Origin: DATMGU01 sp035555315
GTDB taxonomy: Bacteria; Pseudomonadota; Alphaproteobacteria; ATCC43930; CGMCC-115725
Length of the DNA stretch: 64,000 bases
Direction: 5' to 3'
Assembly (NCBI GenBank): GCA_035555315.1
Contig: DATMGU010000017.1
Coordinates: 1-64,000, forward strand
Shown in pieces: positions 27,239 through 35,766 of the stretch; position 1 is the first letter of the stretch; every line of letters begins with the position of its first letter. The notes under the pieces are model-generated. The model saw only the letters and a program-made list of their open reading frames with translations. It did no database searches and had not been told where the DNA came from. A program made the translations under genes and the position numbers.

Positions 27239-28183
27239 CTATTGGGTAGCGCTCGACCCGCTCGCCAGCCCTCGTTCGACCAGCGTCGCCAGGAGGACGG
27301 GGGTTTCGATCATGGAATAATGGCCGGCGTCGGAGATGGTTTCGACCGTCATGTTCCGATACCACGGACGGAACAGCGGCTCGATCGCCTCCTTGTGATA
27401 GGCGGGAATATCCTGCGCGCCGCAGATCACGGTGAGGGGCGTCTCGAGTCCATTGAGCTGAGCCGAGAAGTCGGTCGTCGTGAACATCTTGAGATAGCCG
27501 CGCATCGCCTCGGGGGCCGCACCCCGGATAACGGCGAGCTTCTGGTCCAGGAAGGCTTGGGTATAGCGCTTCCCGGTCCGGCCATCGGTCGCGGCGTTCG
27601 CGGCCGCGTCGTCGGTGACGACCGCCGCGAGCTTGGCAAGCCCGGCCGCGTCCGTCTTGAAGCCGGTCGCCGGAACGGGCGAGATGGCCACGACCCTATC
27701 CAGCCGATCGGGCACCTTCAGCATCAGGTATTGGACAACCATGCCCGACATCGAGTGACCGACCAGCGAGAAATGCCGGTAGCCATAGTGATCCGCCACG
27801 CGGAGCACATCCGAGGCCACCTCGTCGACCGTATAGGCGCCGGTCATCCCGCGCGACAGGCCATAGCCACGTAGATCCGCGAAGATATAGGTGTATTTCG
27901 CCTTGTCGAGATAAGCGACGATGCCGGTGTAGTTCCGATGATCGCCGAGCCATTCGTGCAGGACGATGACCGGCTCCGGGCCGTGGCCGACGATCACATG
28001 ACCGAGCAGGGTAGCGGTCGATTTATGCACGGAGGGAGCCCCAGAGACATCAGCTTTAGAGACATCAGCTTTATGGACATCGGCCTTGGGGACATCGGCC
28101 TGCGCGGCCGGGCCGGCGGTCATGAGCCCCAGAAGACCGATACAGACGAACAACGGCCAGTATCGAAATCGGACATTCCGCAT
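27239..28183 (-). CDS. Secreted alpha/beta hydrolase
   Basis: A 314-residue serine hydrolase. The start at ATG 28183 has a strong GGGAGGAG site; the signal peptide is LFVCIGLLGLMTAGPAAQA. Just after the cut site are three to four KADV repeats encoded by about 15-bp direct repeats. The hydrolase core has LHEWLGDH (oxyanion region), nucleophile Ser in LVGHSMSG and His in ISDAGHYSM, so the triad looks complete. The substrate is unknown. Confidence 0.85.
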   Translation of the reverse strand: MRNVRFRYWPLFVCIGLLGLMTAGPAAQADVPKADVHKADVSKADVSGAPSVHKSTATLLGHVIVGHGPEPVIVLHEWLGDHRNYTGIVAYLDKAKYTYIFADLRGYGLSRGMTGAYTVDEVASDVLRVADHYGYRHFSLVGHSMSGMVVQYLMLKVPDRLDRVVAISPVPATGFKTDAAGLAKLAAVVTDDAAANAATDGRTGKRYTQAFLDQKLAVIRGAAPEAMRGYLKMFTTTDFSAQLNGLETPLTVICGAQDIPAYHKEAIEPLFRPWYRNMTVETISDAGHYSMIETPVLLATLVERGLASGSSATQ

Positions 28184-28363
28184 AGGACTGCTCCTCCCGG
28201 GAGACAAAAGTTTCTCTATTTTCTTGAGAATACTAAGTGAGTGAGACGCCGGACCCGTAGAGATAAGCAAATTCGGCGAAGGTGACCAAGCGCCTTGTCG
28301 CCCTCGTCGAAAAAGCCGGACAAGCGTCGCTTGTCACGCCTGCCGTTCCCCGCCACAGTGGCG

Positions 28364-28452
28364 CTCACCAGGGGGAGCCGGATACGGCTGAGAGGTTCCA
28401 GGTCGGGACGACCCCAATCACCTGATCCGGGTCATGCCGGCGTAGGGATGGA
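28364..28452 (+). promoter_or_regulatory. TPP (THI-box) riboswitch
   Basis: The conserved TPP aptamer is readable: ACCAGGGGGAGCC at the 5' side, CTGAGAGG (28388-28395), then ACCTGATCCGGGTCATGCCGG (28420-28440) and GCGTAGGGA (28440-28448). These are the thi-box signatures in the correct order and spacing. It lies about 90 nt upstream of an EamA transporter gene on the same strand. The downstream GTG start is inside a CACGGG/CCCGTG hairpin (28527-28543), which suggests control of translation. Confidence 0.93.
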
Positions 28453-28540
28453 GATGTGCCTTGGGTTACCCCGCCGCCGTGACGACCCTCCCGCCGATCC
28501 ATCGACCCGAGCACAGACCGGCTAGGCACGGGAAAAACCC

Positions 28541-29386
28541 GTGAGCCCGACGGTCGTCGGCCTCCTCCTCCTCGCCGCTATGCTGCATGCCACGTGGAAT
28601 GCCGTGCTGCGCAGCGGTGCCGACCGGCTGTGGTCGATCACGGTCATGAGCGTCGCGACCACCGTCCTCGCCCTGCCCTGCATTCTCTTCCTGCCGCTGC
28701 CGGCGAGCGCCAGCTGGCCCTATATCGCCGTGTCGTCGGTCCTGCAGCTCGGCTACAGCATCTTCCTGGTGCGCGCCTATCAGCATGGCGAGCTGGGTGC
28801 CGTCTATCCGATCGCGCGCGGCAGCGCCCCGCTCTTCGTCGTCCTCGGCGCGCTCGTCTTCGCCCATGAACATCTGAGCCCGGTGACGCTCGCCAGCATC
28901 GCCCTGCTGTCGCTCGGCATCATGGCCCTGAGCCGCGGCGTCCTACGCCCGACCTTCACCTCGATCCGGCTGGCGCTCACGACCGGCCTGTTCATCGCCA
29001 GCTACACGGTCAGCGACGGGATCGGCACCCGGCTGTCCGGCAATCCGATGAGCTACGCGGCCTGGATCTTCATCGTCTTCGGCACCCTGATGCCCCTCGC
29101 CTTCCTCGTCATCCGGCGCAACACGGCGACGCGGATCGAGCGAGTCGGGCGGGTCGAGACGGTCAAGGCGCTGCTCGGCGGCACCCTGTCGCTCGCCACC
29201 TATTTCCTGGTGACCTCGGCCCTCGCCTTGGCACCGATCGGCGCCGTCTCCGCCCTGCGCGAAACCAGCGTCGTGTTCGCCGCCCTGATCGGCCGCGCCT
29301 TCCTGGGCGAGGACCTGACCAAGCGGCGCTTGGGCGCCTGCGCTATGATCGCGTGCGGTGCGATCTTCTTGAGCTATCGACCGTAA
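28541..29386 (+). CDS. EamA/DMT transporter under TPP riboswitch control
   Basis: A 281-residue drug/metabolite-transporter protein with about ten membrane helices in two EamA halves. Its Pro-rich AVYPIARGSAPLFVV motif falls at the end of the first half and ALAPIGAVSALRETSVVFAAL in the second. Because it follows a TPP aptamer directly, it probably imports thiamine or a precursor or moiety; this is inference from context. A GTG start at 28541 sits in a short hairpin; the next in-frame ATG is at 28580. Confidence 0.88.
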   Translation: MSPTVVGLLLLAAMLHATWNAVLRSGADRLWSITVMSVATTVLALPCILFLPLPASASWPYIAVSSVLQLGYSIFLVRAYQHGELGAVYPIARGSAPLFVVLGALVFAHEHLSPVTLASIALLSLGIMALSRGVLRPTFTSIRLALTTGLFIASYTVSDGIGTRLSGNPMSYAAWIFIVFGTLMPLAFLVIRRNTATRIERVGRVETVKALLGGTLSLATYFLVTSALALAPIGAVSALRETSVVFAALIGRAFLGEDLTKRRLGACAMIACGAIFLSYRP

Positions 29387-29414
29387 GGGCGGCGGCGTTA
29401 AGAACGCCACCCGA

Positions 29415-29440
29415 TATAGGTATTGTGTCCGCGTGGTTTT
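29415..29440 (-). repeat. Dispersed GGACACAATACC repeat, copy 2 (inverted)
   Basis: The reverse complement reads AAAAACCACGCGGACACAATACCTAT, the same core as the other copies. It lies in the 227-bp gap between the EamA gene and a small lipoprotein. The same gap starts with a perfect GGCGTT-AAG-AACGCC hairpin right after the EamA stop, without a T run. Nothing else is seen in the gap. Confidence 0.6.
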
Positions 29441-29613
29441 TCATGGCGTCCGCAAGGTCCATCTACAGCGTTACCTGGACAAGTTCGTCTTCCGATGGAA
29501 TCGGCGTCGCCCTGTGCGGGCGGCGTTCGACACGTCGCTTGGCTTGTCGACTCAGTTGAGGCACGCTTCCCATCGCGATTTAATCGAGCGCCGCGCATAG
29601 GGGGATACGCATA

Positions 29614-29913
29614 TTGGAGCGATTGTCGGCGCTGACGTTGATCAGTGTCGCGACGATTCTCATCGCTGGTTGCGCAACGCGCGATGACTTTCCGATGCGA
29701 AATCCGGAAACCGGCCAGGAAGTGACCTGTCATAGTGGCGAGTATTGGATTGAAGAGGGCGTTCCACAGATGCGGATTGCAACCCAGTGCTTGCAGGCTT
29801 GCGCTATGCATGGATTCCGCCGCAATACTGGCAATCCGTACGCTGACAACATTCAGCCAAAAGCGCCCGACGACGAAATGAAGCCTTACATTCCGGCAGC
29901 CTGTCTGCCGTAA
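29614..29913 (+). CDS. Small lipoprotein, unknown function
   Basis: A 99-residue protein with a clear lipoprotein signal ending LIAGC (Cys20). The mature part has four to five further Cys (VTCHSGEYWIEEG, QCLQACAMHGF, AACLP) that could form disulfides in the envelope. A TTG start at 29614 follows an AGGGGGA ribosome site at a good distance. No known domain is recognised. Confidence 0.68.
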   Translation: MERLSALTLISVATILIAGCATRDDFPMRNPETGQEVTCHSGEYWIEEGVPQMRIATQCLQACAMHGFRRNTGNPYADNIQPKAPDDEMKPYIPAACLP

Positions 29914-30024
29914 AACTCAAAATATTGATGTGCCTGAATTAACGGGATAAGCCGCTTAGAGAATATAAGGCACCCAATTTTCTATTCATAACGGTGTGTT
30001 TTGAAGTGGGAAAATACAGGGACA

Positions 30025-30116
30025 GAAAATACGGGGACACAATACCCATTTACGCTCCCGCCATTAAGTTGAAAATACGGGGACACAATACCCATTTACG
30101 CTCCCGCCATTAAGTT
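30025..30116 (+). repeat. Exact tandem duplication of a 46-bp GGGGACACAATACCC repeat
   Basis: Two identical 46-bp units (30025-30070 and 30071-30116) carry the core ACGGGGACACAATACCC followed by ATTTACGCTCCCGCCATTAAG. A further partial unit (GAAAATACAGGGACAG-like, from about 30009) precedes them. They fill the gap between the small lipoprotein and the 72-residue ORF. Confidence 0.85.
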
Positions 30117-30129
30117 GCATCATTTTCCA

Positions 30130-30348
30130 TTAGGGCGGGCAACCGTCCTGCATCCATGACCGGAACAGCGCGAGGTGCTGCCGCGGCCAGGGACGGTCAC
30201 AGGGCATGTCTCCGGCTTCCAGGCGACGCACAATCATGGTGGCATTTTCCACCACGTCTCGATGGTTCCATAAATCGAATGCGAAAAGCATTGCATCCCG
30301 GTCGAAGGCGAGGAAAAGGGGTTTGATGTCACGTTCGAAACTGGTCAC
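30130..30348 (-). CDS. Small conserved-looking protein, unknown function
   Basis: A 72-residue protein starting at a GTG (30348). It has an acidic/aromatic character: FERDIKPLFLAFDRDAM near the N-terminus and PRQHLALFRSWMQDGCPP at the end. The pattern of an N-terminal FERDIKPLF and a C-terminal LF..W...G.PP looks like a compact family domain rather than random sequence, but I cannot assign function. It lies 71 bp downstream of the P450 gene on the same strand and may be co-transcribed. Confidence 0.6.
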   Translation of the reverse strand: MTSFERDIKPLFLAFDRDAMLFAFDLWNHRDVVENATMIVRRLEAGDMPCDRPWPRQHLALFRSWMQDGCPP

Positions 30349-30419
30349 CGGGATTAGGCCTGTTGTCCAAAATCAGATGTTCGGCCGCTGCACTGCGGGA
30401 GCGGGCGTGCTCTTCTTCG

Positions 30420-31613
30420 TTACGACCGCAGCTTCAAGCGCACTGGCAGACGGGTCGGCACGAAGCCCGAGGAGACATGCGTGCGTTCAATCTCTTCGGT
30501 CAATTCCATGCTTTCAACGCTCCGCGCCAACAAGCCGAACGCCTCTGTCATTTCCATGCGTGCCAACGGCGCACCGACGCAGGCGTGGGAACCGAAACCG
30601 AAAGTCAGATGCGGGCATGGGCTGCGCGAGACGTCGAACCGATCGGGGTCCTCGAACACCGCGGGATCCCGATTTACGCCCATGGCCATGACGGTAAAAA
30701 CCGTGCCGGCGTCGACCTCCAGACCGCTGAGCTGCCCATCGGCGAGGGTCTGCCGGGCGACTGTGTGCGTAATGGAGGCATAGCGCATGCCTTCCTCGAT
30801 CGCCTGAGGCACCAACGCCGGATTATCAACGAGCCGTTGCCACTCCAACGGGTGTTGCAACAACGCATACATGGTGCAGGCAAGCTGACGGCGCGTCGTG
30901 TCCATTCCGGCGCGAGTCAGCTCCATTGCGATGCCGACAATCTCCAGTTCGTCGTGACCGTCCATCTCACGGATCAGCTCGCTGTAGACATCCTCCCCAG
31001 GCGCCTGCCGCCGTTTTTTCAGCAGATCGAGGAGATAGGATTCAAGAGCGCGCCAGGCTGTTTCGATCCCGGCGAGGGCCTCGGGTGGGTTGAGCACGTT
31101 CGTCCAGCGGGCGCTTCTTGTAACCCAACCGGAAACCTCATCGATGTCTTCGGCGGGAACGCCCAGCATGGGGCCTAGTACCTGGGCAGGAAAGGGATGG
31201 AACAGATCGGCAATCAACTCGCCCTCTCCCCGCGCGAGTACCGGCGCGAGCAGGTTCTCAAAGATACTACGGATTCTCGGCCGAAGTCCGTCGATCACCC
31301 GGCTCCGCAGTACGCGTGTCAACATGCTGCGAAGTGCTGTGTGATCAGGCCCATGGCGGGTCAGCAGCGGCTGCTTCGTCCGTTCGGCCAGATAGGGACT
31401 GACGGCTTCCGGGATGTGGTAGACAGATATCGGCAGATCGGCGCGCAAAACCGGTCGAGCCTCGTCGCGGGTCAGGACCGCATAGCCGAGATCGGTCCGC
31501 GCGATCGACCCCTTTTCAGCGAGCATCTTGAGGCACTCCAACGGCGCGTTCTCGTAATCAGCACCACGCCAATCCAGGCAAGGCAAGAATTCCGGTACCG
31601 TGTTGGAGCTCAT
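30420..31613 (-). CDS. Cytochrome P450
   Basis: A 397-residue soluble bacterial P450. The oxygen-activation helix is ELTRAGMDTTRR, the ExxR motif is EEGMR and the heme-binding loop is FGFGSHACVGAPLARME with its axial Cys. The ATG at 31613 is preferred because an AAGGGA site lies 8 nt upstream; the frame extends to 31658. No ferredoxin or reductase gene is nearby, so electron partners must be encoded elsewhere. The substrate is unknown. Confidence 0.93.
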   Translation of the reverse strand: MSSNTVPEFLPCLDWRGADYENAPLECLKMLAEKGSIARTDLGYAVLTRDEARPVLRADLPISVYHIPEAVSPYLAERTKQPLLTRHGPDHTALRSMLTRVLRSRVIDGLRPRIRSIFENLLAPVLARGEGELIADLFHPFPAQVLGPMLGVPAEDIDEVSGWVTRSARWTNVLNPPEALAGIETAWRALESYLLDLLKKRRQAPGEDVYSELIREMDGHDELEIVGIAMELTRAGMDTTRRQLACTMYALLQHPLEWQRLVDNPALVPQAIEEGMRYASITHTVARQTLADGQLSGLEVDAGTVFTVMAMGVNRDPAVFEDPDRFDVSRSPCPHLTFGFGSHACVGAPLARMEMTEAFGLLARSVESMELTEEIERTHVSSGFVPTRLPVRLKLRS

Positions 31614-32054
31614 CTCGTCATCCCTTTTGTTTCTACGGTTGCGCGGATACTCGCTCACTGGGGCGTCACATCAATGAGTCGATCACAGTCTTTGACGAGA
31701 CCGCGACACAAGCAGGCACCCTCGAAAGACCTGGCTGCCGATGGGAACATTGCCGTTCAAACTGCATAGGCATCGAAAAACCCCAGAGATGGTTCTTTGG
31801 AGAATTATCTGGGGAATTTACTCACCCCGCGAGCGCCTCAAACATGGCGTGATGGAACCTACCTCTCATACGGAGGGCCAGGCAAATTCTGTGCCGTGGA
31901 CACTGGAATCCTAACCGATTTATGTATGCATACTGAAATACGACACAGTAATTGGAAATCTAGGGAAATCCAGGGACACAGTATTCATTGGAAATGCAAC
32001 AAACAGAATACGGTGACACAATACCTATTTGAGTTCCGCCCCCGTGTTTTTGTG
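31614..32054. other. Gap with repeat copies between P450 and TfoX-like gene
   Basis: 441 bp, AT-richer than its surroundings, with no supported gene. It contains degenerate and good copies of the dispersed repeat: AAATACGACACAGTAATT near 31936, CAGGGACACAGTATTCATT near 31972, and the paired copies at 32007-32065. The long plus-strand frame across this gap continues antisense through gltX and is a shadow. Confidence 0.7.
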
Positions 32055-32065
32055 TCACCGTGTTT
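32007..32065. repeat. Inverted pair of GGTGACACAATACC repeats
   Basis: AATACGGTGACACAATACC on the plus strand is followed 30 bp later by TTTTTGTGTCACCGTGTTTT, giving an 11-bp inverted repeat ACGGTGACACA/TGTGTCACCGT. This is the REP-like hairpin form of the dispersed element. Its right arm supplies the stop codon and the last residues of the TfoX-like gene. Confidence 0.75.
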
Positions 32066-32420
32066 TTCTTATTGTCGTCTTTCTCTTCACCGCGACCCGG
32101 CGCGCGGCCTCCAGCGCCAGTCGCGCCCACGTGACAAGTTCATCGGGCTCGTCCATCAGCCGCTCCGGCACGCACCAAAACGCGAGGTCTATGGTGCCGC
32201 CCGTCTTCTCATAGTTGAGGGGCGGAAAGGACTCGGCTTCCTTGAAGGCCGCCCGGTTGTGATCATCGACCCGAAAATAGAGCGTGTCGTCCCTCACCAT
32301 CCCAAGCATAAATCCGTCGCAGAACACGCCGGTCTTGCCGAACATGCGCCGCATTGTGACGTGGCCGAGCGGAGCGAGTTGATCGCGCAGAAATTCCGCA
32401 AAACCATCGCTCGCAACCAT
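32055..32420 (-). CDS. TfoX/Sxy N-terminal domain protein
   Basis: A 121-residue protein of the TfoX_N type: LGHVTMRRMFGKTGVFCDG and LYFRVDD are family features. The ATG at 32420 has a GGAGG site 7 nt upstream. Only the N-terminal domain is present; full Sxy proteins that activate competence genes have a second domain, so a competence role is not implied. The C-terminal residues after the VKRK stretch run into an inserted repeat, so the natural end may have been altered. Confidence 0.85.
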   Translation of the reverse strand: MVASDGFAEFLRDQLAPLGHVTMRRMFGKTGVFCDGFMLGMVRDDTLYFRVDDHNRAAFKEAESFPPLNYEKTGGTIDLAFWCVPERLMDEPDELVTWARLALEAARRVAVKRKTTIRKTR

Positions 32421-32507
32421 CCTCCGTCCTCCATCCCGAGTCCTGGAAACGCGGTGACACGAGGAAACGCGGCAACACACTACCGATCCAACGAAGCCCC
32501 GCCCCTC

Positions 32508-33890
32508 TCAACCAGTCCCCTCAAGCCTTGCAACCGCCCGCTCCCGCCCGATCAGCGGCAGCAGGGCCGCCAGTTCCGGGCCGTGATCGGCGCCGGTGAG
32601 GGCCCGGCGCAGGGGGAGAAACAGGGCCTTGCCCTTGCGGCCGGTGGCGGTCTTCACCGCTTCGGTCCAGGACCGCCAGGTCTCGCCGTCGAAGGGGGCG
32701 GCCGGCAGCAGCCGGGCGGCGGCGGCGGTGAAGTCCGGCTCGTCGATCAGCGGCTCGATCGGGCCGTTGACCACCCGCCACCAGGTTTCGGCCTCGGCCA
32801 AGGTCGCGAGGTTCGGCCGCACCGCCGCCCAGAACTCGGCCCCCGCCCCCGCCGGCAGCCGCTCGGCGACCGCCTCGTAGGGCAGCATGTGCAGCAGCCG
32901 GGCGTTCAGATGATCGAGTTCGGCGACATCGAACTTCGCCTGGCCGCGGCCGAATTTTTCGATACCGAACTCGGCGACAAGTTCCGCCGGCGTCGCGCGC
33001 ACCTCGATCGGGTCGGAGGTGCCGAGCTTGGCGAGCAAGCTCATCACCGCCATCGGCTCGATCCCCTTGTCGCGCAAGGTGCCGAGGCTGAGCGCGCCGG
33101 TGCGCTTGGACAGTTTCTCGCCGCCGGCATCCGCGAACAGCGCGTAATGGGCGAAAGCGGGCATGGTGAAATCCTGGCCGCCCAGCGCCTCGAACAACTG
33201 GATCTGCACCGCCGTATTGGCGACGTGATCCTCGCCCCGGATGATGGTCGTGACGCCGAAATCCAGATCGTCGACCACCGAGGCGAAAAGATAGAGCGGG
33301 CGGTCATCGCCAAGGATCAAGGCCGGGTCGCTGAGATTCTCGCCCAGGAACCGCACCGGCCCACGGATCCGGTCGGTCCAGGCGATCGGGCCGGGATCGA
33401 GCTTGAAGCGCCAGAGCGGCGTGCGGCCCTGGGCGATGAACGCCGCCCGCTCCGCCTCGGTCAGCGCCAGGCCGGCCCGGTCGTAGATCGGCGGCTTGTG
33501 CCGGGACAGCGCCAGCTTGCGCTTGAAGTCGAGTTCCTCGGGCGTCTCGAAGCAGGCATAGACCCGGCCGCTCGCCTTCAGCGTCTCAATCGCCGCGCGA
33601 TACCGGTCGAAGCGGTCCGATTGACGGGCGAACAGATCCCAGGTCACCCCAAGCCAGGCGAGATCGGTCTCGATCGCGGCGGCGTTCTCGGCGGTCGAGC
33701 GTTCGATATCGGTATCGTCGAGCCGCAGCATGAAGCGGCCGCCATGGCGGCGGGCGAACAGCCAATTGATCACCGCCGCCCGGCCATTGCCGAGATGCAG
33801 CCGGCCGGTCGGGCTCGGGGCGAAGCGGACGAGTTCCGTCCGTCCGGCGGCCATCGGGATCTCCGGCACCACCGTACCAGCCCTGCTCAC
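32508..33890 (-). CDS. gltX: Glutamyl-tRNA synthetase
   Basis: A 460-residue class I synthetase. The first signature is SPTGRLHLGNGRAAVINW, the HxGN variant seen in second-type bacterial GluRS, and the second is KLSKRTG. Catalytic and anticodon domains are complete. It could charge tRNA-Glu or misacylate tRNA-Gln for the amidotransferase route; the sequence alone does not decide this. A GTG start overlaps the nadE stop (GTGA). Confidence 0.95.
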   Translation of the reverse strand: MSRAGTVVPEIPMAAGRTELVRFAPSPTGRLHLGNGRAAVINWLFARRHGGRFMLRLDDTDIERSTAENAAAIETDLAWLGVTWDLFARQSDRFDRYRAAIETLKASGRVYACFETPEELDFKRKLALSRHKPPIYDRAGLALTEAERAAFIAQGRTPLWRFKLDPGPIAWTDRIRGPVRFLGENLSDPALILGDDRPLYLFASVVDDLDFGVTTIIRGEDHVANTAVQIQLFEALGGQDFTMPAFAHYALFADAGGEKLSKRTGALSLGTLRDKGIEPMAVMSLLAKLGTSDPIEVRATPAELVAEFGIEKFGRGQAKFDVAELDHLNARLLHMLPYEAVAERLPAGAGAEFWAAVRPNLATLAEAETWWRVVNGPIEPLIDEPDFTAAAARLLPAAPFDGETWRSWTEAVKTATGRKGKALFLPLRRALTGADHGPELAALLPLIGRERAVARLEGTG

Positions 33891-35569
33891 GCGTTTCCCT
33901 GATAGGTGTTGGTGATGGGGTAGCGCCGGTCGCGCCCGAAGGCGCGGCGCGTCAGCTTGACGCCGGGCGGGGCCTGGCGGCGCTTGTATTCGGCCCGGTC
34001 GAGCATCTTCCAGACGGTCTGCACCAGCACCCGGTCATGCCCCCGTTCGGCGATCGCCGCCGCCGGCAGCTCGCGCTCGATCAGGCATTCCAGGATGTCG
34101 TCCAGCACGTCATAGGGCGGCAGGCTGTCCTGGTCGGTCTGGTCGTGCTTCAGCTCGGCGGTCGGCGGCTTGGTGATGGTGCGTTCCGGGATGACCCGGC
34201 CGGCCGGCCCCAGGGCGCCCACCGGCAAGACCTGGTTGCGCCAGCGGGACAGGGCGAAGACGGCGGTCTTGTAGACGTCCTTCAGCACGGAATAGCCGCC
34301 GCACATATCGCCGTACAGCGTCGCATAGCCGACCGACATCTCGGATTTATTGCCGGTCGACAGCACCATCCAGCCGAACTTGTTGGACAGCGCCATCAGC
34401 GTCACGCCGCGCGCGCGCGATTGCAGGTTCTCCTCCGTGATGTCCGGTGTCCGGTCGGCGAAGGCACCGGTCAGCATCGCATCGAACGCCTGGATCGCCG
34501 GCTCGATCGCGATCTCGCGCAGTTCGACGCCCAGCAACCGCGCCGCCTCGGCCGCGTCCTCCAGACTGTCCTTCGAGGTATAGCGGGAGGGCAGCATCAC
34601 GCAATGCACCTTGTCCGGCCCCAAGGCATCGGCCGCGACGGCGGCGCTCAGCGCCGAATCGATGCCGCCGGACAGGCCCAGCACGACGCCCGGAAAGCGG
34701 TTCTTGGTGACGTAGTCGCGCAGGCCCAGCACCATCGCCTGGTACGTCGCCTCCACCCCCTCGACCGGCGGGACGAGCAAGCCCGCCTCGACATCCCAGC
34801 GATCCTCGGCATCGAGCCGCCAGACCGTCGGCACCACCGCCTCGCGCCAGGCCGGCGCCTGCACCCGCAACGTGCAGCCCCGATCGAGCGCGAAGGAGGC
34901 ACCGTCGAACACCAGCTCGTCCTGGCCGCCCATCTGATTGACGTAGAGCAGCGCCAGGCCGCTTTCCTTGATCCGGCCGACCGCGATCGACAGGCGCTCG
35001 TCCAGCTTGTTGCGCTCGTAGGGCGAGCCGTTCAGCACGATCAGCATCTGCGCGCCGGATTCCTGCAGCGTCTCGGTCACCTCGGGAAGCCACAGATCCT
35101 CGCAGATCATCACGCCCAGCCGAACGCCGCGAAACGCGATCGGACCAGGCGGCGGACCGGCCTCGAAGGTGCGGATCTCGTCGAACACGCCGTAATTCGG
35201 CAGCTCGTGCTTGAACCGCACGGCGCGGATTTCGCCCCGATCCAGCAGCAGGGCGGCGTTGTAGACCTTGCCGTCCTGCCGCCAGGGCGCGCCGACCAGC
35301 AGCGCCGTCGGGCTCGCGGCGGTCCGTTCGGCCAGCGCGCGCAGGGCGGTTTCGACGGCGTCGAGGAATTCCGGCTTGCGCACCAGATCTTCCGGCGGAT
35401 AGCCGCTGACCACCAATTCGGAACTGACCAGCAGGTCGGCCCCCTGCTGGCGGGCGGTTTCCAGCGCCGTTTCGAGCTTCGCGATATTGCCGGCGATGTC
35501 GCCCATGGTCGGATTGAGCTGAGCCAGCGAGATGACGAGGCGGTCTAGGCTTGGCACGGCGCGCAACAC
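33887..35569 (-). CDS. nadE: Glutamine-dependent NAD+ synthetase
   Basis: A 560-residue two-domain enzyme. The N-terminal nitrilase-type glutaminase has Glu in SSELVVSGYPPEDL, Lys in FKHELPNYG and Cys in MICEDLW. The C-terminal NAD synthase has the ATP-pyrophosphatase loop GLSGGIDSAL and STGNKSEMSVGYATLYGD. It makes NAD from nicotinate adenine dinucleotide. A GTG is taken as start. It overlaps gltX. A nicotinate phosphoribosyltransferase lies 3 kb away. Confidence 0.96.
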   Translation of the reverse strand: MLRAVPSLDRLVISLAQLNPTMGDIAGNIAKLETALETARQQGADLLVSSELVVSGYPPEDLVRKPEFLDAVETALRALAERTAASPTALLVGAPWRQDGKVYNAALLLDRGEIRAVRFKHELPNYGVFDEIRTFEAGPPPGPIAFRGVRLGVMICEDLWLPEVTETLQESGAQMLIVLNGSPYERNKLDERLSIAVGRIKESGLALLYVNQMGGQDELVFDGASFALDRGCTLRVQAPAWREAVVPTVWRLDAEDRWDVEAGLLVPPVEGVEATYQAMVLGLRDYVTKNRFPGVVLGLSGGIDSALSAAVAADALGPDKVHCVMLPSRYTSKDSLEDAAEAARLLGVELREIAIEPAIQAFDAMLTGAFADRTPDITEENLQSRARGVTLMALSNKFGWMVLSTGNKSEMSVGYATLYGDMCGGYSVLKDVYKTAVFALSRWRNQVLPVGALGPAGRVIPERTITKPPTAELKHDQTDQDSLPPYDVLDDILECLIERELPAAAIAERGHDRVLVQTVWKMLDRAEYKRRQAPPGVKLTRRAFGRDRRYPITNTYQGNA

Positions 35570-35766
35570 TTTCTCGGCGGATGATCGCCGGCACGGACAC
35601 CGAATTGAAGCTAAGGATGCGCTAAACCAGTGTCAACCTTGCCCCGCCCGCGCGGCAAGCACGCGTGAAATGCGGCGGGGTCAAGCGAAGCGCTGGCAAG
35701 GCCGGCTATCTGGTCTACGATCAAAAGCGGAACTGGCATAAGCGGAACTGGGTGGGGAAAGAGGGC

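Noticed and set aside
31768..31815. CCCCAGA...TCTGGGG hairpin
   Set aside because: Seven-base arms, long loop, no T run; probably chance in a gap with repeats.
31797..33902. 701-codon plus-strand open frame
   Set aside because: Antisense shadow of gltX; protein is Arg/Gly/Pro-rich with no family pattern.
34037..35548. 503-codon plus-strand frame over nadE
   Set aside because: Shadow of the complete NAD synthetase gene.
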